A stretch of DNA of 64,000 nt, taken from Diplonema papillatum. Its lineage: Eukaryota > Euglenozoa > Diplonemea > Diplonemida > Diplonemidae. The stretch is from assembly GCA_030068145.1 (NCBI GenBank), contig JAPJBO010000052.1, forward strand, positions 248,001-312,000, given 5' to 3'. The position numbers and the translations under genes are program-made. The first letter of the stretch is position 1, and every line of letters starts with the position of its first letter. The notes beneath the pieces were generated by a model. It searched no databases. It worked only from the letters and a program-made list of their open reading frames with translations, and was not told the DNA's origin. This document shows positions 11,291 to 24,400 of this stretch, one piece after another.

Positions 11291-12900
11291 CGTTCGCTGC
11301 CAGCCGCGGCGTGGGACATCCGGGGGTGTGGCTTGGTCCGATTTTCCCCACCGCTCCCCCTTCCCCCTGTGTCGGACATAGTCATTCGGGGGCTGGGGTT
11401 TTTATTTCTTGAAAGTATGCTAATACCCAGGGGACTTTAGCTTTTTGTCTGACCGAGCAAAAAAGCCGGTTTCAGCCAAAAACCCCGGTTTTGGGGCTCT
11501 GCGGTGCCTGTGGGTGTCTGAGTCCTGGAACCGTCGCCCCGCGAACGCAAACAAGGGGACGAAGGGGGGTGGTGAGATATAAGCTTGCGGTATTGGTGTG
11601 CACACTATCAAACTACGGAGATGGTAAGTGAAAAGCAGTACAGGGGCCACTTGAAATCATAATTCACAAATTATTTTCATTTTTTTGAAACCCCGAAACC
11701 GGAAAACCCCGGTTTCTGAAACCGGGAAACCGGGAATAGTTGACTAGACTTTTTGAGTTTGTGCTAACCACGAACTGGTCCGAGTCGGGAGAACCTACAA
11801 AGCCAAAAGCAGGACCGACCCCCCGTTCGTGAGAAAAAGCGAAGAACTTCGTTTTTCCAACTATCTTTGTCAAGAGCTGCGACTGAACTATTCCCTTCTC
11901 CTGGAGAACCTGCCGCCAAACCTCGCTTCCTTGCACGTAAGAAAAGAGGGAGAGAGACACAGAGAAAGACAGTGAGGGTTTGGTGGAGGACGCTGGCCCC
12001 GACCGGTGAGAAGCACCGGCCACCTTGCTAGATAAATCCTGCCGCGGGAGAGGCTTTTACTCGCTGGGGTCGGCACCCCTGCGGAGACCCTCTTCCGTGT
12101 GCCTCCACGCGGAAGGAAACAGTGGGGGGAAAATTCGTGTTGGTTAATGTTTCGGCAGGACCTCTCGTGGATGGTTTGGATGTTTGATGACAACATCAAG
12201 TCTTCTTCGAAGAAGATGTTGTATAGACGGAATTCAAATACTGCCTCAGTGCGTAATAGTTCTACTGGTACTGTGGCGTTCGTTCGTGTACCGACCACCA
12301 CATGCTATGTACTCAGAGGAGACGCCTCCCCACGTGCTCACAGGTGTACCGCTGTGTGTCTAACACAACCGCCTGTGCCGCACATGTTCGCATGTTACGC
12401 AGACGTGGAGATTGTTGAGCAGCCTGGGGACAATCCCTGCATAAAAGTCGAACGTTGAGTGTGTGAGCCCCTCCGTCGAAAGGTCCACCCCGCTGGCTGG
12501 ATTACTTAGCCCGGGTCTCTGGGTCGCTCATCGTTTTGGGCTCCCTGCTGTGGGGGCTTCTTCTGTTTTGTGTCGCCTGCGGCGCGATTTCTGCGTGCGG
12601 ACTGCTCCGTACCCGTTCCCTTCTCCGTGCCTGCCACATCACGGACGATGCCTGCGTGCAGCTTGAACGAAACGAAACGCAAAAAAAGGGGCGGTCGGTG
12701 GAGAGAAATGGCAAGCCTTGTTTGTTTGCGTGCGCGACTCGCGGTTTTTTTAATTCACGACTTTGCGGCCGGTCGGTTCGCTGTCGGCCTCTTTTTTGCA
12801 CCACTTTTCTAGCGTTATTTGTGGATTAGAAGGTCAGTATTTTATTTTTCGTTCTTCTTTTGGTCATCTCGGCCATTACACCTGAGTTCAGGGTCCGGAC
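11291..12900. other. Intergenic region with CCGGTTT palindromes
   Basis: No gene is supported. Around 11470-11505 and 11688-11735 the sequence is dense in CCCCGGTTT and its complement AAACCGG, so both clusters can fold back on themselves and on each other. This may be a degenerate inverted-repeat element, but no clean ends or target duplication could be placed. Confidence 0.4.
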
Positions 12901-12967
12901 GGACAAGAATTAAGAGAAGTGTCGTTTCGTAAAGGGTCTCCTTAGGAAGCTTTCCCCCCTGGAACTG

Positions 12968-13042
12968 ACACCGTGATGGCAGAGTGAACGGCGCACGCCT
13001 TCAGGGCTTGAAGGCCCCGGTTCGAACCCGGTCGAGGACACT
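12968..13042 (+). other. tRNA-like sequence with A and B boxes
   Basis: An A-box-like segment (TGGCAGAGTGAACGG), a fold CCTTC/GAAGG and a B box (GGTTCGAACCC) with good T-arm pairing occur in tRNA order. The acceptor ends pair poorly and the loop in the anticodon position lacks the invariant U33. It is therefore better read as a tRNA-derived SINE head or decayed tRNA gene than as a working tRNA. It shares GCACGCC after the A box with the tRNA-like module at 59036-59105. Confidence 0.5.
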
Positions 13043-13299
13043 TTCCCGGTCGAAAATGATTTTTCGGAGTTTGTTGGTTTTCGGGTCTAATGTGCCCGAA
13101 ACTTGCGTTTTTTGCAGAGTTTCTCAATATCTCGCGGTTTTGGGTAAGCCCTGCCCAGGATGCGAACCAGTGGTGTCGTTCGGTTTCGGCTCCGGATGTA
13201 ATTAGGTTGGGCGGCAGGTAGGGCAGGGGTAGAAGGCTTTCCGAGTTGGTCGTTAACAACAAGTACAACAGCTGCTGCCTCATATTGTTCCTCGCCGAG

Positions 13300-14560
13300 A
13301 CCTATGTGAAGAGAATGTGGGGTTCATTTACCCACAACGCCGTTTCGTCCACGCGACACCCTTTTCGAAGGGATTTTGTGCTGCGCCAGGATGCGCTGTG
13401 TACAGAGATTGGGTGCACGGTGTGACACCAGGGAGTACTCGACGTAGCTGCTTCGACTCCGAATGGAAGGGAGGAAATATAGGTTGGTTGGGGGGGCAAA
13501 TACAAAACAAACACAATCTGATTTGTTCTTCGCTTACACCACCGTGTGCTGTTTACTCACTCAGGACTTTTACCTGTTGTGCTTGTGTGATTGACCGTGT
13601 AGGGGTAGACCCGCATGACCTCACGTCCGTTCAACACGTGGTTCGGTAGCTACAGCAGTTGGGTTCCCTTCGGTTCTTTGTCTGGCAGCATCGTCGAGCA
13701 TTTCCTTCCAAGCTGGCGCTTATGCAATAGCAAATGCGGCCATGTGGATCAGGCAGGTAGCGCCTGCCCTACCTGAACCTTTCCGCAGAATTAATTAGGT
13801 AGCTGGCGCGACAGCACTGATTGCGAACGCGTGTTGGCCGCCCCGCGCTGAAAGAACATTGGCTGGCTTCAGCAGCAATATGGCGTATGTTGCTCTCTCT
13901 TTCTCGCGTTGCGGGTAGGTACTTGGGGATCTTGTTCGTGCCATGTAGAGTGAAAAAGGCGCGTCGCCGAGAAAGAAAGATTAAGAATGGCTACGTCCGG
14001 GCTGTTGGCAGGTAGGGGGGGGGGGGGGGGGAGGGCCATTCAACCTCTTCGCTTCCTTCACTCCAATGCCGGCTCCCAAAAGCGCTATTCCAGTTCCAAA
14101 GAACAGTTGAGCCGCAACTCTTGAAGATGATACGTTTTCTCCGGCACAGAGAGCGGGTCGCTGGGCTTTTCGACTCTGGCGATCGTTGAGCAGCACGAAA
14201 TCACGAGGCCGAGTCACCTATTTCTGCAGTATTTGCTCTTTGTCGCTGTGAAGAATAGGAAAGCGATGATTCCGACTCTCGCAATCGTGGACAGCAGCAC
14301 GAGTTCAAGAGGTTCTAGCCAACTGTTCCCTGCAGGGTTTCCTCCTTCCACTGTTGTGCGTGAACAGTACTAAGGGAGGAGGAAGTGGTGCCCTGCTGGA
14401 GCAATTCCCGATCGCTGCGCTACGCAGTTTCCATCGGTCATTCCGAGACGGGAGCGCGTCGCTACAACCTTGATACGAAGAAGAAGAAGAAAAAGAAAAA
14501 GGCCGCTCCTGGTCCAGGAACGTGACGCTCAACCACAGCTTGCAAAGCTTGAGTCGGAGG
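13300..14560. other. Gene-free stretch with a G homopolymer
   Basis: No coding region is recognised. A run of 17 G lies at 14015-14031. Near 14270-14315 there is a short sequence (CGCAATCGTG plus AGCAGCA) that recurs at 34640, 34930 and 47375, suggesting an old dispersed repeat. Confidence 0.45.
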
Positions 14561-14569
14561 CAGCACAGT

Positions 14570-14722
14570 GCCACAACCCCGTCCGCTCTGCCCTGCGGCG
14601 GACCGTCTCGACGAGCTTGTATTCAGCGCGAGCGCCAAGCCCCAAGGTGCGCCACGCCTTGATGCTTTAGTTTGGGAAATCGGTAGCCACTTGACCCGTA
14701 GGCCCGTGGCTGCAGTACCGCC
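14570..14722 (+). repeat. Dispersed repeat shared with 47036-47145
   Basis: Blocks GCTCTGCCCT, GACCGTCTC, CACGCCTTGA and AATCGGTAGCCACTTG occur in the same order and similar spacing at 47036-47145. Both copies are diverged. The class is unknown and no ends or target duplications can be placed. Confidence 0.5.
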
Positions 14723-14930
14723 GAACACGTGAAGCTTGGCTCCCGTGTAGCAGGCTTTCCCTGGTATCTACAACCTTGATACAAAAAAGGAAATGATGGT
14801 GATGATGATGATGAGATTCATTCGTTCACCGTTGAACGCATCATTTGCTTCCCTGTCTGGTTATCGGGGGGGAATCCTGAAGCGCGCAGAGGCTACCCTG
14901 CAACGCCCTGGCCGCCCGGCAGCAGAGCTG

Positions 14931-15152
14931 GAAATACTCGAGGACTGCCTTGTGCTCATTTCGAAGGAGGCTAGAGGGGGAGAAAACAATACAACTACAA
15001 AGTGGGTCTTTTTTGTTGAACGCTTACGCCCGCCACTAAACCCAGATTTACCTGGGTTTCGTGTGGGCTACAGCACATTTACCTCCTTTGATCTATCGCA
15101 ACTGGCAGTCTCCTCAAGCATTTCCTACAAAGCAGGTGCTTGTACAAAAAAA
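14931..15152 (+). repeat. SINE-like repeat, copy 1
   Basis: A near-complete member of a ~220-bp family that begins GAAATACTCGAGG, passes through TTGAACGCTTACGCCCGCCA and CAAAGCAGGTGCTTGTAC, and ends in an A run. Other members lie at 17200, 17351, 19739, 27145 (minus), 56222, 57862, 58112 and 61745. The A-rich 3' end favours a retroposed element; no clear pol III promoter or target duplication is visible. Confidence 0.75.
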
Positions 15153-17199
15153 TCAAGAAAGGGATGAACGATCCACCAACGGCCGCTGTGGCAACAGCAG
15201 CAATTCGAAAACGCATTTCCGCCGAACCACGACGGGTACTCTCGCCACTAGAGGCGCGACAACAAACAGAAGGCAATATTATACCGAGAAAACTGGAAGA
15301 ACAATATTCGAAAGAACTGGGGTGTTTTTAGATACAACTGGGGAGCGGAGAGGATGTGCTGTTTCTGGGAGAATTGCAAGAACAGCGGTAATGAGCTCAG
15401 CGCCGCACTGCCATCTGCGACCATCATCAGCGCGGAACCTGAGTGTCTGCGGACATGACAGCGATGGGTGGCTAGTTTGGCAGGCCCATGCTACGAGGGT
15501 ATGTCTCGGAGCGGGCCACTACCGTGTCTGAGTCTGAGCAATTAGTGTACAATAAACGCTATAAAAAAAAACGATAGAATGTCCTTATATCCCAGTCAAT
15601 CCAAACAAACGATGTCATATCAAAAGCATTCTGTGTTTCGAGTTGCGTAGGATGGAGATCGCTATGTCTTACATGAGCCCTGGTAGCTAATCGGGCTGAC
15701 AGGGGACGCTATCACGATGCCTCAGCTTTTTTGTATAGTGGAAATCTCAGGTTTAGTGCCACAGCTTGGCAAACAGCTCGTTGATAGGCTCGGTTCCCGC
15801 TCGCCGACTTTTAGTTCGAAGGCCTCCGAGCTGACCCAGGTCGGTTTCTACATCTGCTTTTTTCTTGAAGGACGCGTTCAGGGGTTTTTCCAAACACCAG
15901 TTGAGGGCCAAACCCGTGGTGAAAAAAGATTTTGACTTGGCAACTTTTTTTTTCGACGGCACGGGTCACTTGAAGTGTGCTGTGGGCCGGTCGGATCATG
16001 CGTGTGCCTCTCTGAGTCTGGCCTGCGTTCTCGTGGGTCGCTCCCACGAAACTGGAAACCCCGATACAACACTCACAGTACCCACAACCCACCGCTGCCA
16101 CAGCTCCACAAGTCGCTGCCACAGCTCTCCCACACAAAATCCCTTTCGTGTTGAGACTTTTTCACGGCAGGCATTTTCACTGACGTTCTTTTTGTTTGTG
16201 CGCACTTCCTTCAACCCTGTTTTGTTCATCTGACGGGAGTGAGGATAGTACGCGGCCATCGAACTGTTTTTGTTCTTGACAAATTGCATTTGTTAGACAC
16301 AACCCCCTGGACGCGTTCTTTCTCTTCTTCACCCACGGGGGTTTCGAATCCCGGCCTTGGGGTCACGGTGGAACGCCCCTGTTGCTACTCTTGACAGGGC
16401 ACCTTCTTGGGGGTCGTTGAAAGGAAGGATCTCGCACTGTTCCCTCCGATTCGGTGGTGTGGCTATTTCGCACAGATTTGATTGAAATGGCTGGGTTGGT
16501 AGAACGATCTGCCATCTATCTCTTCTGGTGTCTTTTGAGATGGCTTTCAACTTTCGAACAACGCCACGAAAGAATTGCACGAGCAGACGCTGTGTACACA
16601 GTAGAGACTACCCTCAGAAGCTGGAGTCAAAATCATAAGTAAAGCGGGTGTCTTTCACACCCGCTTTTCGGGTGCGCGCGGTTGCCACGTGTCACTCGAG
16701 GGACACCTTTTACTCCAGCTTTTGGGGCTGAACTCCGTCGTGTAGCAGACGTTCCCATTGGTGGTTGGCCGGCGGGTGAGAGGGAAACATAGGCACCGGG
16801 GTCGGTATTGCGGTTGAGATTGCGCTTCGATGAGTTAAATCATTGGCTTGTCGGTGATCGGAAAACATGCTTCGCACGCGGTGTTAATGCTGACGACCCG
16901 TAGGAAGTCGAGGGTAGTATACAGGGTAAGTTGTTCAGAGGCTCCGGCCTCGATAAAAGCTTCGTCCTTTTTCTGCGTCTGGTTTTGACAAACTATGCTC
17001 GAATAGAGATAAAAACGAAGGAACGCTTGGAGGCCGCCCGCTGCACGTAAGCGACGTGGACTTGCTTTGTTCGATATGCCTGGAGTCATAGCAAGGCACG
17101 AGAGAGCCTGGCGAGCCCACGTTTTGACCCAGCCCTCAGGTCTTCTTGCAAAACACACTTCCCCCGGTATTCTCATTTCGACGGATGTCAGAGGGCGAG
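15153..17199. other. Gene-free stretch between repeats
   Basis: Only short unremarkable frames are present. A B-box-like GGTTTCGAATCCC lies near 16337-16349 without a convincing tRNA around it. Nothing else is supported. Confidence 0.4.
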
Positions 17200-17345
17200 A
17201 GATAATGGGTCTTTTTTGTTGAACGTTTACGCCCGGCACCAAAACCCAGTATTGCCCGTGTGTCGTGTGCAATTCCTCTTTGAGAATTATGCATCTGGCG
17301 GCGTCCTGAAATATTTCCTGCAAGCGCTCATTCAGAAAAAGAAGG
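17200..17345 (+). repeat. SINE-like repeat, diverged partial copy 2
   Basis: It retains TGGGTCTTTTTTGTTGAACG and a diverged 3' half (GGCGTCCTGAAATATTTCCTGCAAG) ending in an A-rich tract. It is directly followed by copy 3 on the same strand, so the two form a tandem pair. Confidence 0.6.
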
Positions 17346-17350
17346 GGGGA

Positions 17351-17581
17351 AAACTCGAGGGACTGCCGTGTGCTCATTTCGAGGGAGAAAACAATACAGC
17401 TGCAACGTGGGTCTTTTTTGTTGAACGCTTACGCCCACCACTAAACCCAGATGTACCTGCGTTTCGCGTGGGCTACAGCGCATGGACCTCCTTTTTATTG
17501 TAATGTTGTTGCGATAGTGGGGTCGTCGAGCCTTTGAGATTTCGCAACTGGCAGTCTCCACAAGTATTTCCTACAAAGCAG
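17351..17581 (+). repeat. SINE-like repeat, copy 3
   Basis: The copy runs from ACTCGAGGGACTGCC to CTACAAAGCAGG. A ~40-bp unrelated insert (about 17500-17540) interrupts the region before the TTTCGCAACTGGCAG block. The A tail seen in other copies is missing. Confidence 0.65.
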
Positions 17582-18400
17582 GAAGTCTTGGGGGCAGAAC
17601 GCGGCCAGTCAAAACAAGCCAAAGGACGAAGTTCTGGGTGTAGCCTACACACCACAACGGGTGCAAAATACATGCTGAAAAAGTGCAAAAAAAAAACGTA
17701 AATAGGGTCTTGGCTGGAGCCAGAGTTGTCACAACGAGGATGTGCCCGACTTCACCCGCGAAAAGCGGGTGTGCTGCACATGTTGTCGAACTTTGAGTGC
17801 GTGGGCCCCTCCGAGGAAAGGCCATCGCACTGGCTCCAAGCTGCTTAGCGAGTGTGCTGCAACCATAACGCGTGTGGAGCCACCCCGCTTTTTCAGTTCC
17901 AGCTCCTGAGGCCGGACGCCACCGCGCACCGAGAGGCTGAAGCACACGGTGTGTTCCCGGCCGTGAAAGGGTGCGGGGTGGCACCCGTTTTCCGGGCGAC
18001 GTCGTTCTTCTCCCACCCCCCCGTCGTCCCGTCGTCACACCGAAAAGCGGGCGTGCTTGGGCGCGCTCTTGCTGATACCATCCGTCCTCAGTGATGCACG
18101 TGTGACCCTATTTACGCTCTTTTTGGGAAGATTTCATGGGGCTGGACTCCGCCGTGTACGCGTGCCCTTGTTCCTCCTCCCACGGTGCACGAGTCATTTG
18201 AAAAACAGCGTGATCAGCAGTCATACTACTGATCACGGCTGAAAAGTGCTTACTACTGTTTTGACGTGACCAGCCATACATAATCTTGAGTAGTAATATG
18301 ACCTTCCAGTAGTAGCAAGTGACTAGTGAATGGCAAAACCAGTGCACCGTGCCCCACCCCCCATCCCCGTTGTCCCGTCTGCCGGTCACCGCGTCCTCCC

Positions 18401-21400
18401 TCAGCCGATCTGAAGGGAGATGCCGCCGCCGTTGCCGGGGGCGGCCGCGCCGGGCGGCTTGGCGCCCCTCCGCGGCTCGTCCGGGGAGCCGAGGCTGGCG
18501 CCGAGGGTCGCGGGGCCGGCCGCCGGGCGCTTCATGGGCACGTCGCCGGTGCGCTTGGAGTCGAGGAACTTGCCGTCGATGCCGCGGGACCGCACGGCGG
18601 CCTCGATCGTGTCGTACGTCGCCTTCGTCGTTTGGTGGGTCAAGTCCAGCGGGCAGTTGCGGAAGGCCACCCGCTTGATGTCCGTCAGCTTCGCCATGGC
18701 GGCGGGGAGGTGCTTGAATCGGTTGTCCGCCAAGAAAATGTGGTTGATCGGGTCCCGCTTGCGCTGCAGCCGGTCGATGTCCTCGGGCAACTCTGTTATC
18801 TCGTTCTCGTTCAAGTCGAGGCACAGCAGGGACGGGAGGTCCAAGAAGCAGTCCGGAATCTTCGTCAGCTTGTTGGACGGCATCTGAATCTTCTTCAGGT
18901 TCTCCAGCCGGTGCCACAGCGGGCCGGCGCAAATCGTCGCGTCGGTGAGCAAGTTCTTCCCGGCGACCAATGTGTCGAGGGACACTTGGTTGAACAGCGT
19001 CTCGTTGAAGGCCGTGATCTTGTTCTCGTTCACGTTGATCTCCTCCAGCTTCGGGTGGGTCCCCAGCGTCGGCATCTCCGGAAGCTGGTTGCCGTTGAGC
19101 TGCGGGGGGTGGGTCTTCGTTAATGGTGCTGGTTTTGTGGAATCAGGGAAGGCAAGAAAAATCTTTTGGCGGTGGTATCCGTCGGTTCGATAGCTTGCAT
19201 TATCATTGCTCTTTTTCACTCGTACTCTTCTCTGATCACTGTACGTACTCACTTCACTCTTTTACTCACTTTGGCTAGGCATGCCCAAAAAGAAAAGACT
19301 CCTGCAACCGACACTACGAAGGGGTTGATTTCATGATGGTGCAGGGATTGACTGCCGCGAGAAGCAGGGCTTGCAACCAGCTGGTGGTTCAGAAATGCCA
19401 AGTGCTGCTTCACGCGAGTAAGAACGCAAACGCCCGGAACCTTCTTTTTGATCCCCCAACAACCCCCGGAGCAGGGGATATTGTACAGGGGGTATTTCAC
19501 ACGAATATCCCAGATCCGGCAACCTCGGTCAGATTCGGCCAAGACCCTGATACAATGTCGCGTGATGCAACATTCGAAGGTAGCAAGGTCGATCAGTATT
19601 GCTGGCAACAGTGGTGTGCTTGTCGCGGTCGGATGACAACGAGAGAGCTACGATGCTTTCGGGATAACGACAGGGGTATTGATATTGGACTAGTCGCCAG
19701 TTGTAGTAATCTTCTGAGACCTGCGATCTCGTACAAAAATACACGAGGGGCTGCCTTGTGCTTACTTCGAAGAACACAACTACAAAGTGGGTCTTTTTTG
19801 TTGAACGCTTACGCCCGCCACTAAACCCAGATTTACCTGTGTTTCGTGTGGGCTACAGCAAATTTACCTCCTTTGATCTTTTGCAGCTGGCAGCCTCCGC
19901 AAAGTATTTCCTACAAAGCAGGTGCTTCTACAAGAAAAAAGAAAACCTGAAGGATCTCAAGCGAGCGAAGCGGGGCCAGGGACGGGAGACGCAGCAGCCG
20001 ATTCCAGAAGAGTGCGAGTCGCTTCAGATTGTGCAGGTTCGTGAGCGATTCTGCGTGATTGCGGCATGGGTTTCTCGACCACTCCTCCCCTCTGATAGGA
20101 TACCACGCCTATCCTCTGCAACTGTGCAGACCAGCAAGAGAGACGGCCGGTCACCTGCGATTCCGATGGCCACCAGATTCTTGGCGTCACTAACCTAACA
20201 TATTACGACGCGGTCTATCGTGGACCGGCTCATAAGCTTTGATGCTCTGGATAGTCTTGATAGACTGTGATCTGTAGCGATGAGCTAACCATTCCACGCA
20301 TGCATGCATGATCTCGGTGTGGTGAAGAGACTGAGATTGCTTTCGGTAGATAATGTTGTTACGAGCTCGCCGGAATGCCTGCCACTGCTACTGGCGCACT
20401 GCCGCAGAAGGGGCAACCTCAACAAGGCTGAGCAGACGGGGGTTTCATGGTGGCAAGGCTGTTGTACGGAAGGGAACGTTTACAGATCAACAGCTGCGTG
20501 AGAAGGGTTCATTCTCACTCTTCTGCGCGCGGTGTTAGTCGTACACATGAAGCCACAAGCAGGCAGTGCCCGATTACCCGCCAGAGTCGAGACCTGTGTT
20601 TGCAGACGGAATCAACATGAACATAACACATGGAAACCACACACCTGGTTTAATAGCCATCATCTTGTTAGACGCGAGGTTCAGCTCGGTGAGAGACGTC
20701 ATATCACCGATGTGCTCCATTGGCTGTGAAGTTCATTTTGAAAGTGAGAGTTGGCTTGAAAATTCCTGGACCCGGTGCGGCCTTTTTCTTTTTTTCTTTC
20801 TCCCTCCTTTCCAGGGGTTTATACGGGGCTTCGAAAAAATCCTGAGTTCCGGTCTGGGCGGGTTTTTTTTTTTTGCTGCAACTGCATGCTGTATGCCACC
20901 TTTGCCTCGTTTTGATCAGCTTCATCAAACTGAACAGTCTTTCAACCGATGCCGTTCCGAGAGGTGTCGAAAGGTTTTGAGCTCCTCGAGAACAGATCTG
21001 TGCTCGTCGTCGGCTCGGGGAAAAACCTCATTCCTGAAATCTGCAATGAAGCGGGCATTGAGAAAGGGAGGAGAACGTGCGGATCTGCCTTCCTGGGTTG
21101 GTCGGACCTTTTCCTCGCCGTAATGGGCGACAAGAATATCAACAAGTCTGACCGCCTCAGGTTGGTTTCCAGCCACAGGCCCACTCAGGTCAAAAAGGCT
21201 GAATCCCTCCATGACACCCAGGTTGCTCTTCAAACCCGAACGAAGGTCAGAGATTAGCCCGTTAACGTAGGGCGTGGCCACTTCGGCATGATAGGCCTGG
21301 ACTGTCTGGGGTGTCACGCGGGTAAAGCCTGCTAAACCTTCAGTTGCGCGTTTATCACGACATCGCAAAGGAAGTAGGTCGGGTGATTTTCGTGCAGAAA

Positions 21401-24400
21401 GTCGTGCAGGGAGTTGGCCTTCTCAACTTCTGAGTACGACTCCTTTGTCCACCGCTCGTACTCCGTGTTTGTCCCCTCTTTCGGGACGTTGGTCTGCCGT
21501 CCTGTTTGCCGAGATGCGAGCCCGAACATGCTTGCGATGTCCCGGGGAATCCCCTCCTTCTTTGGATCCACACGCTGTAGCTTCTTTGGTGGCATACTGG
21601 CCCTCCCGTTACCGCTCCCACCCGGTAAGCCCCAACCCGAACGCTATGTGGGTTTTTTTTTTTTTTCCCCCAGACCGGCAGGGCCCTCGCGCTCCACCCC
21701 TAGAGGCCCAAAAAGGGGGTGATTTCGGGTCCCCCACAATCTCTACCAACGCTGCAGAGACCCGTATGAAGAAGCAAAAAAAGAAGAATACCGGAAAGAG
21801 AAGGCCATTGGGGCGTGGTGCGCTTGAAAGGACACCTTGAAAGCCCCCCTAGTTTGTATCACACAATGCCCCCTTGAATGCAGCCAAGTCGCAGAAGTCC
21901 ACCTGGCGGTTTTGCAACGACTTGAACTTCTGAAGGACGCGTGTGGACTGGTCTGCGGTCAATGTCTCCTGCCCACAAGTGCACATCATGAGGATTGCTG
22001 ATAGGCTCTTGTCGCTTAAGCTGTTGCGCAGGCTCGTCTTGATCAGTTTAAGACGGCTGAACACCCGCTCGCACTCAACAGACACCAAGGGTAAACAGAG
22101 GCCAATGAGCATTAGTTTTCGTAGGGTTGGGTACCGCAACTTCCCGGTAACGGTGTTTGCAAGGTTGAACAGAGTCTTGGAACCTGCGTCCTGACGTGCA
22201 GCGAAACTCATGTCACTGACGGCCTGTCGAAGCCCTGTCCACTCCCGCAGCACATCGTCACGTGTCAGCACGAGAAACGGCACATCACGCTTGGTGACTT
22301 TCGTGGTCGTCGAGGGGTCATCATTGTACACCACCTCTACATACCGCGAAGTAGACTCGTGGTTTCTTCTGCGAGGGACAAGCCTCTCCTCCAGGACGGG
22401 CTTCTCTGCATACGACAGGACCGATTCGCGTCCGTAGTGGTCGCACAGAGCACAGACTTCAACATCCCCGTAGGTCAGCTGCAATCTCTTATCGCTCGGG
22501 TGGTTCCGCACGTCGAAAATGCTGAACGAGTTGACGAACGTGCGGGATGCAAACCTGCGTTCGAGTTCAGCAACCACGTATGCCAGGTACGGCTTTCCGA
22601 CCTCTTCGTGGAACTTGTCAAAGGTCGCTCTCCCGATGTAAGCGTCCCCCGTTGCCGATGCATACAGCTGCAAAAATCCGCTATAGTGGAGACTGCGGTG
22701 AGGAGCGTTGCTTCTGCTCCGGATGGAGCTGATTGTCAAGTCGATCCCTTTGACACAATCCATGATGTTGTAGTCCCGCGTTTGGAACGCAAGACTCAGC
22801 GCGCTGAGGTCGCTCAGAACATCGCTTCCGAGACAGAGGGAGGCAACAAACTGCACAGACATCAGGTGGACGTGTAGGAAGCGCGCTGTACTCAGCTCAG
22901 ATGCAAGCTTCGCCAGTGCCCGAACAATAGCCGGATAAATGGTACGCACGGCATCTGTGCAAGTGCTGATTGCGAACCGGTTGCGGCCACCGCAGCCCCT
23001 GTTGCCACGACCCCGTCCCGCTTCTTGTCGTGAGCTTTGATGAGCGCGAGAGCCTTTTCCTTCCCCGGCCAAGCAGGTCCTTGACCGATCACGTTTTGGA
23101 AGGGCGGTGTTTGTCGTTGCCGCGCCAGGGCCTGCAGCAGGATGTCGTCGGTCTTCCAGCTCGTATAGTCATACGACACCGTGACCGTGTGCTTCTTCTT
23201 CTTGTAAGCGACTTTGTACGACTCAGGTGCTCGACGCTTCACCGTTTTTTGTGTGAACAGAGGAGCTATTTGAGACATGGTTAGTGCCTTTTCTTGCGGT
23301 GTACTCCTCTTCCTTTCTTCGTCCCTGGAGGTATGGATATGGATTCCTTGTCACTTACCTACTGGCCGTGGGCACCTCTTCGACACAGCCCTACCCGACA
23401 GCGCCTGACAGCCCCCCCCCCCTGGACAGCCACACCCCCCAGCCCTGGATCAACACGTGTACGCTACACGGTGTAGTACACCCCCCAGCCCTACCCCGGA
23501 CCATTTTTTTTTTCGGGGGGGGGGGGGATTTTTTAAAAAATCACCCCCCCATTTTTTTTGGGTTTTTTTTTTGGGGTGATTTTAGGGCTAAATCACCCCC
23601 CCGCGAGAGCCCTGCAGACCGGAAGAATTTGAGTTCCGGTCTCTCAGACCGCTAAACTAAGCCCGTATAATCCCCTGCTCCTTTCCGTCCTGCTTTTCAT
23701 TTCGAAGCACGCCGCCCACTGGGGTTTCGCCCCACCAGGTGGCCGCGACTGCGATGGGTAAACGGGTAACGAGTAAAAGGGTGCGTACCTTGAGAACGCT
23801 GTTGTTGTAGAAGTTGAGGCACGTGAGGTGCTTCAGCTGGCAGAGGACGTCGGGCAGCTGCCCGGAGTAGGAGCCCTTGTAGGCCTCGATCTTGGTGAGG
23901 AGGGGAAGCTTCTGCGCGAAGTCGTCGGGGATGGTTTTAAGCTGCGGGTTGCACGACATGTTGAAGTAGCGGAGGTTCGGCAACGTCATCACTGACTCGA
24001 GGGAGTCGAGCTGGTTCTCTTCCATGCTGAGGGACACCACGTCGCGGTTGCCGGCGAGGCTGCTCGGGACCGTCGTCAGCTGGTTTTTGGACAGGTTGAA
24101 CCTGCGGACGCCCCGCGCCAGCTGCGACCGGATCTCCGCGTCCAGGTTGCCCTTGTAGGCCTCGAGGTCGTGCAAGTCCTCTGCGTAGTCCTCGTCGCCG
24201 CCGACGCCGCCCGCCGCCGGCGCGGCGGCGGCGGCCGCGGCCTGCGGCTTCCGCAGCTCCTCCAACGGCGTCGCGAGGGCCGTCCCGTTCTGCTGGCCCT
24301 TCCCCGGGCCGTACAGGGTGCTGTCCACCGTGGCGAGGAACTCGCGCAGGGACGCCACCGGGTCCGTCGGCTTCTTCATCAGCAGGTGCAGCATCACCTC

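Larger units (their letters stand above)
21679..23614 (-). mobile_element. Complete hAT DNA transposon, 1936 bp
   Basis: The termini are CAGGGCCCTCGCG on the left and, read inward, CAGGGCTCTCGCG on the right, a 12/13 inverted match. Both flanks carry the same 8 bp, CAGACCGG, the target-duplication length of hAT elements. The subterminal regions share GGGGGTGATTT. The single gene inside runs on the minus strand, the same sense as the host LRR gene. The insertion split a short tRNA-like, T-tailed sequence: joining the flanks gives a minus-strand A-box-like TTAGTTTAGCGG and then an A run. Confidence 0.88.
19100..23788 (-). other. 4.7-kb transposon-filled intron of the LRR gene
   Basis: This phase-0 intron is nearly four times longer than the coding sequence it interrupts. 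It holds a SINE-like copy (19739-19946), a hAT relic (20925-21595), an intact hAT element (21679-23614) and a tract of low-complexity C/T and G/T runs. About 2 kb of the length comes from the hAT insertion alone. Confidence 0.75.

Noticed and set aside
12968-13042. Functional tRNA-Leu or tRNA-Ser gene
   Set aside because: A and B boxes are good but the acceptor stem does not pair and U33 is absent, so I list it only as tRNA-like.
16835-17377. Minus-strand 180-aa frame
   Set aside because: Part of it is the antisense of a SINE-like copy and the rest has no domain or splice context.
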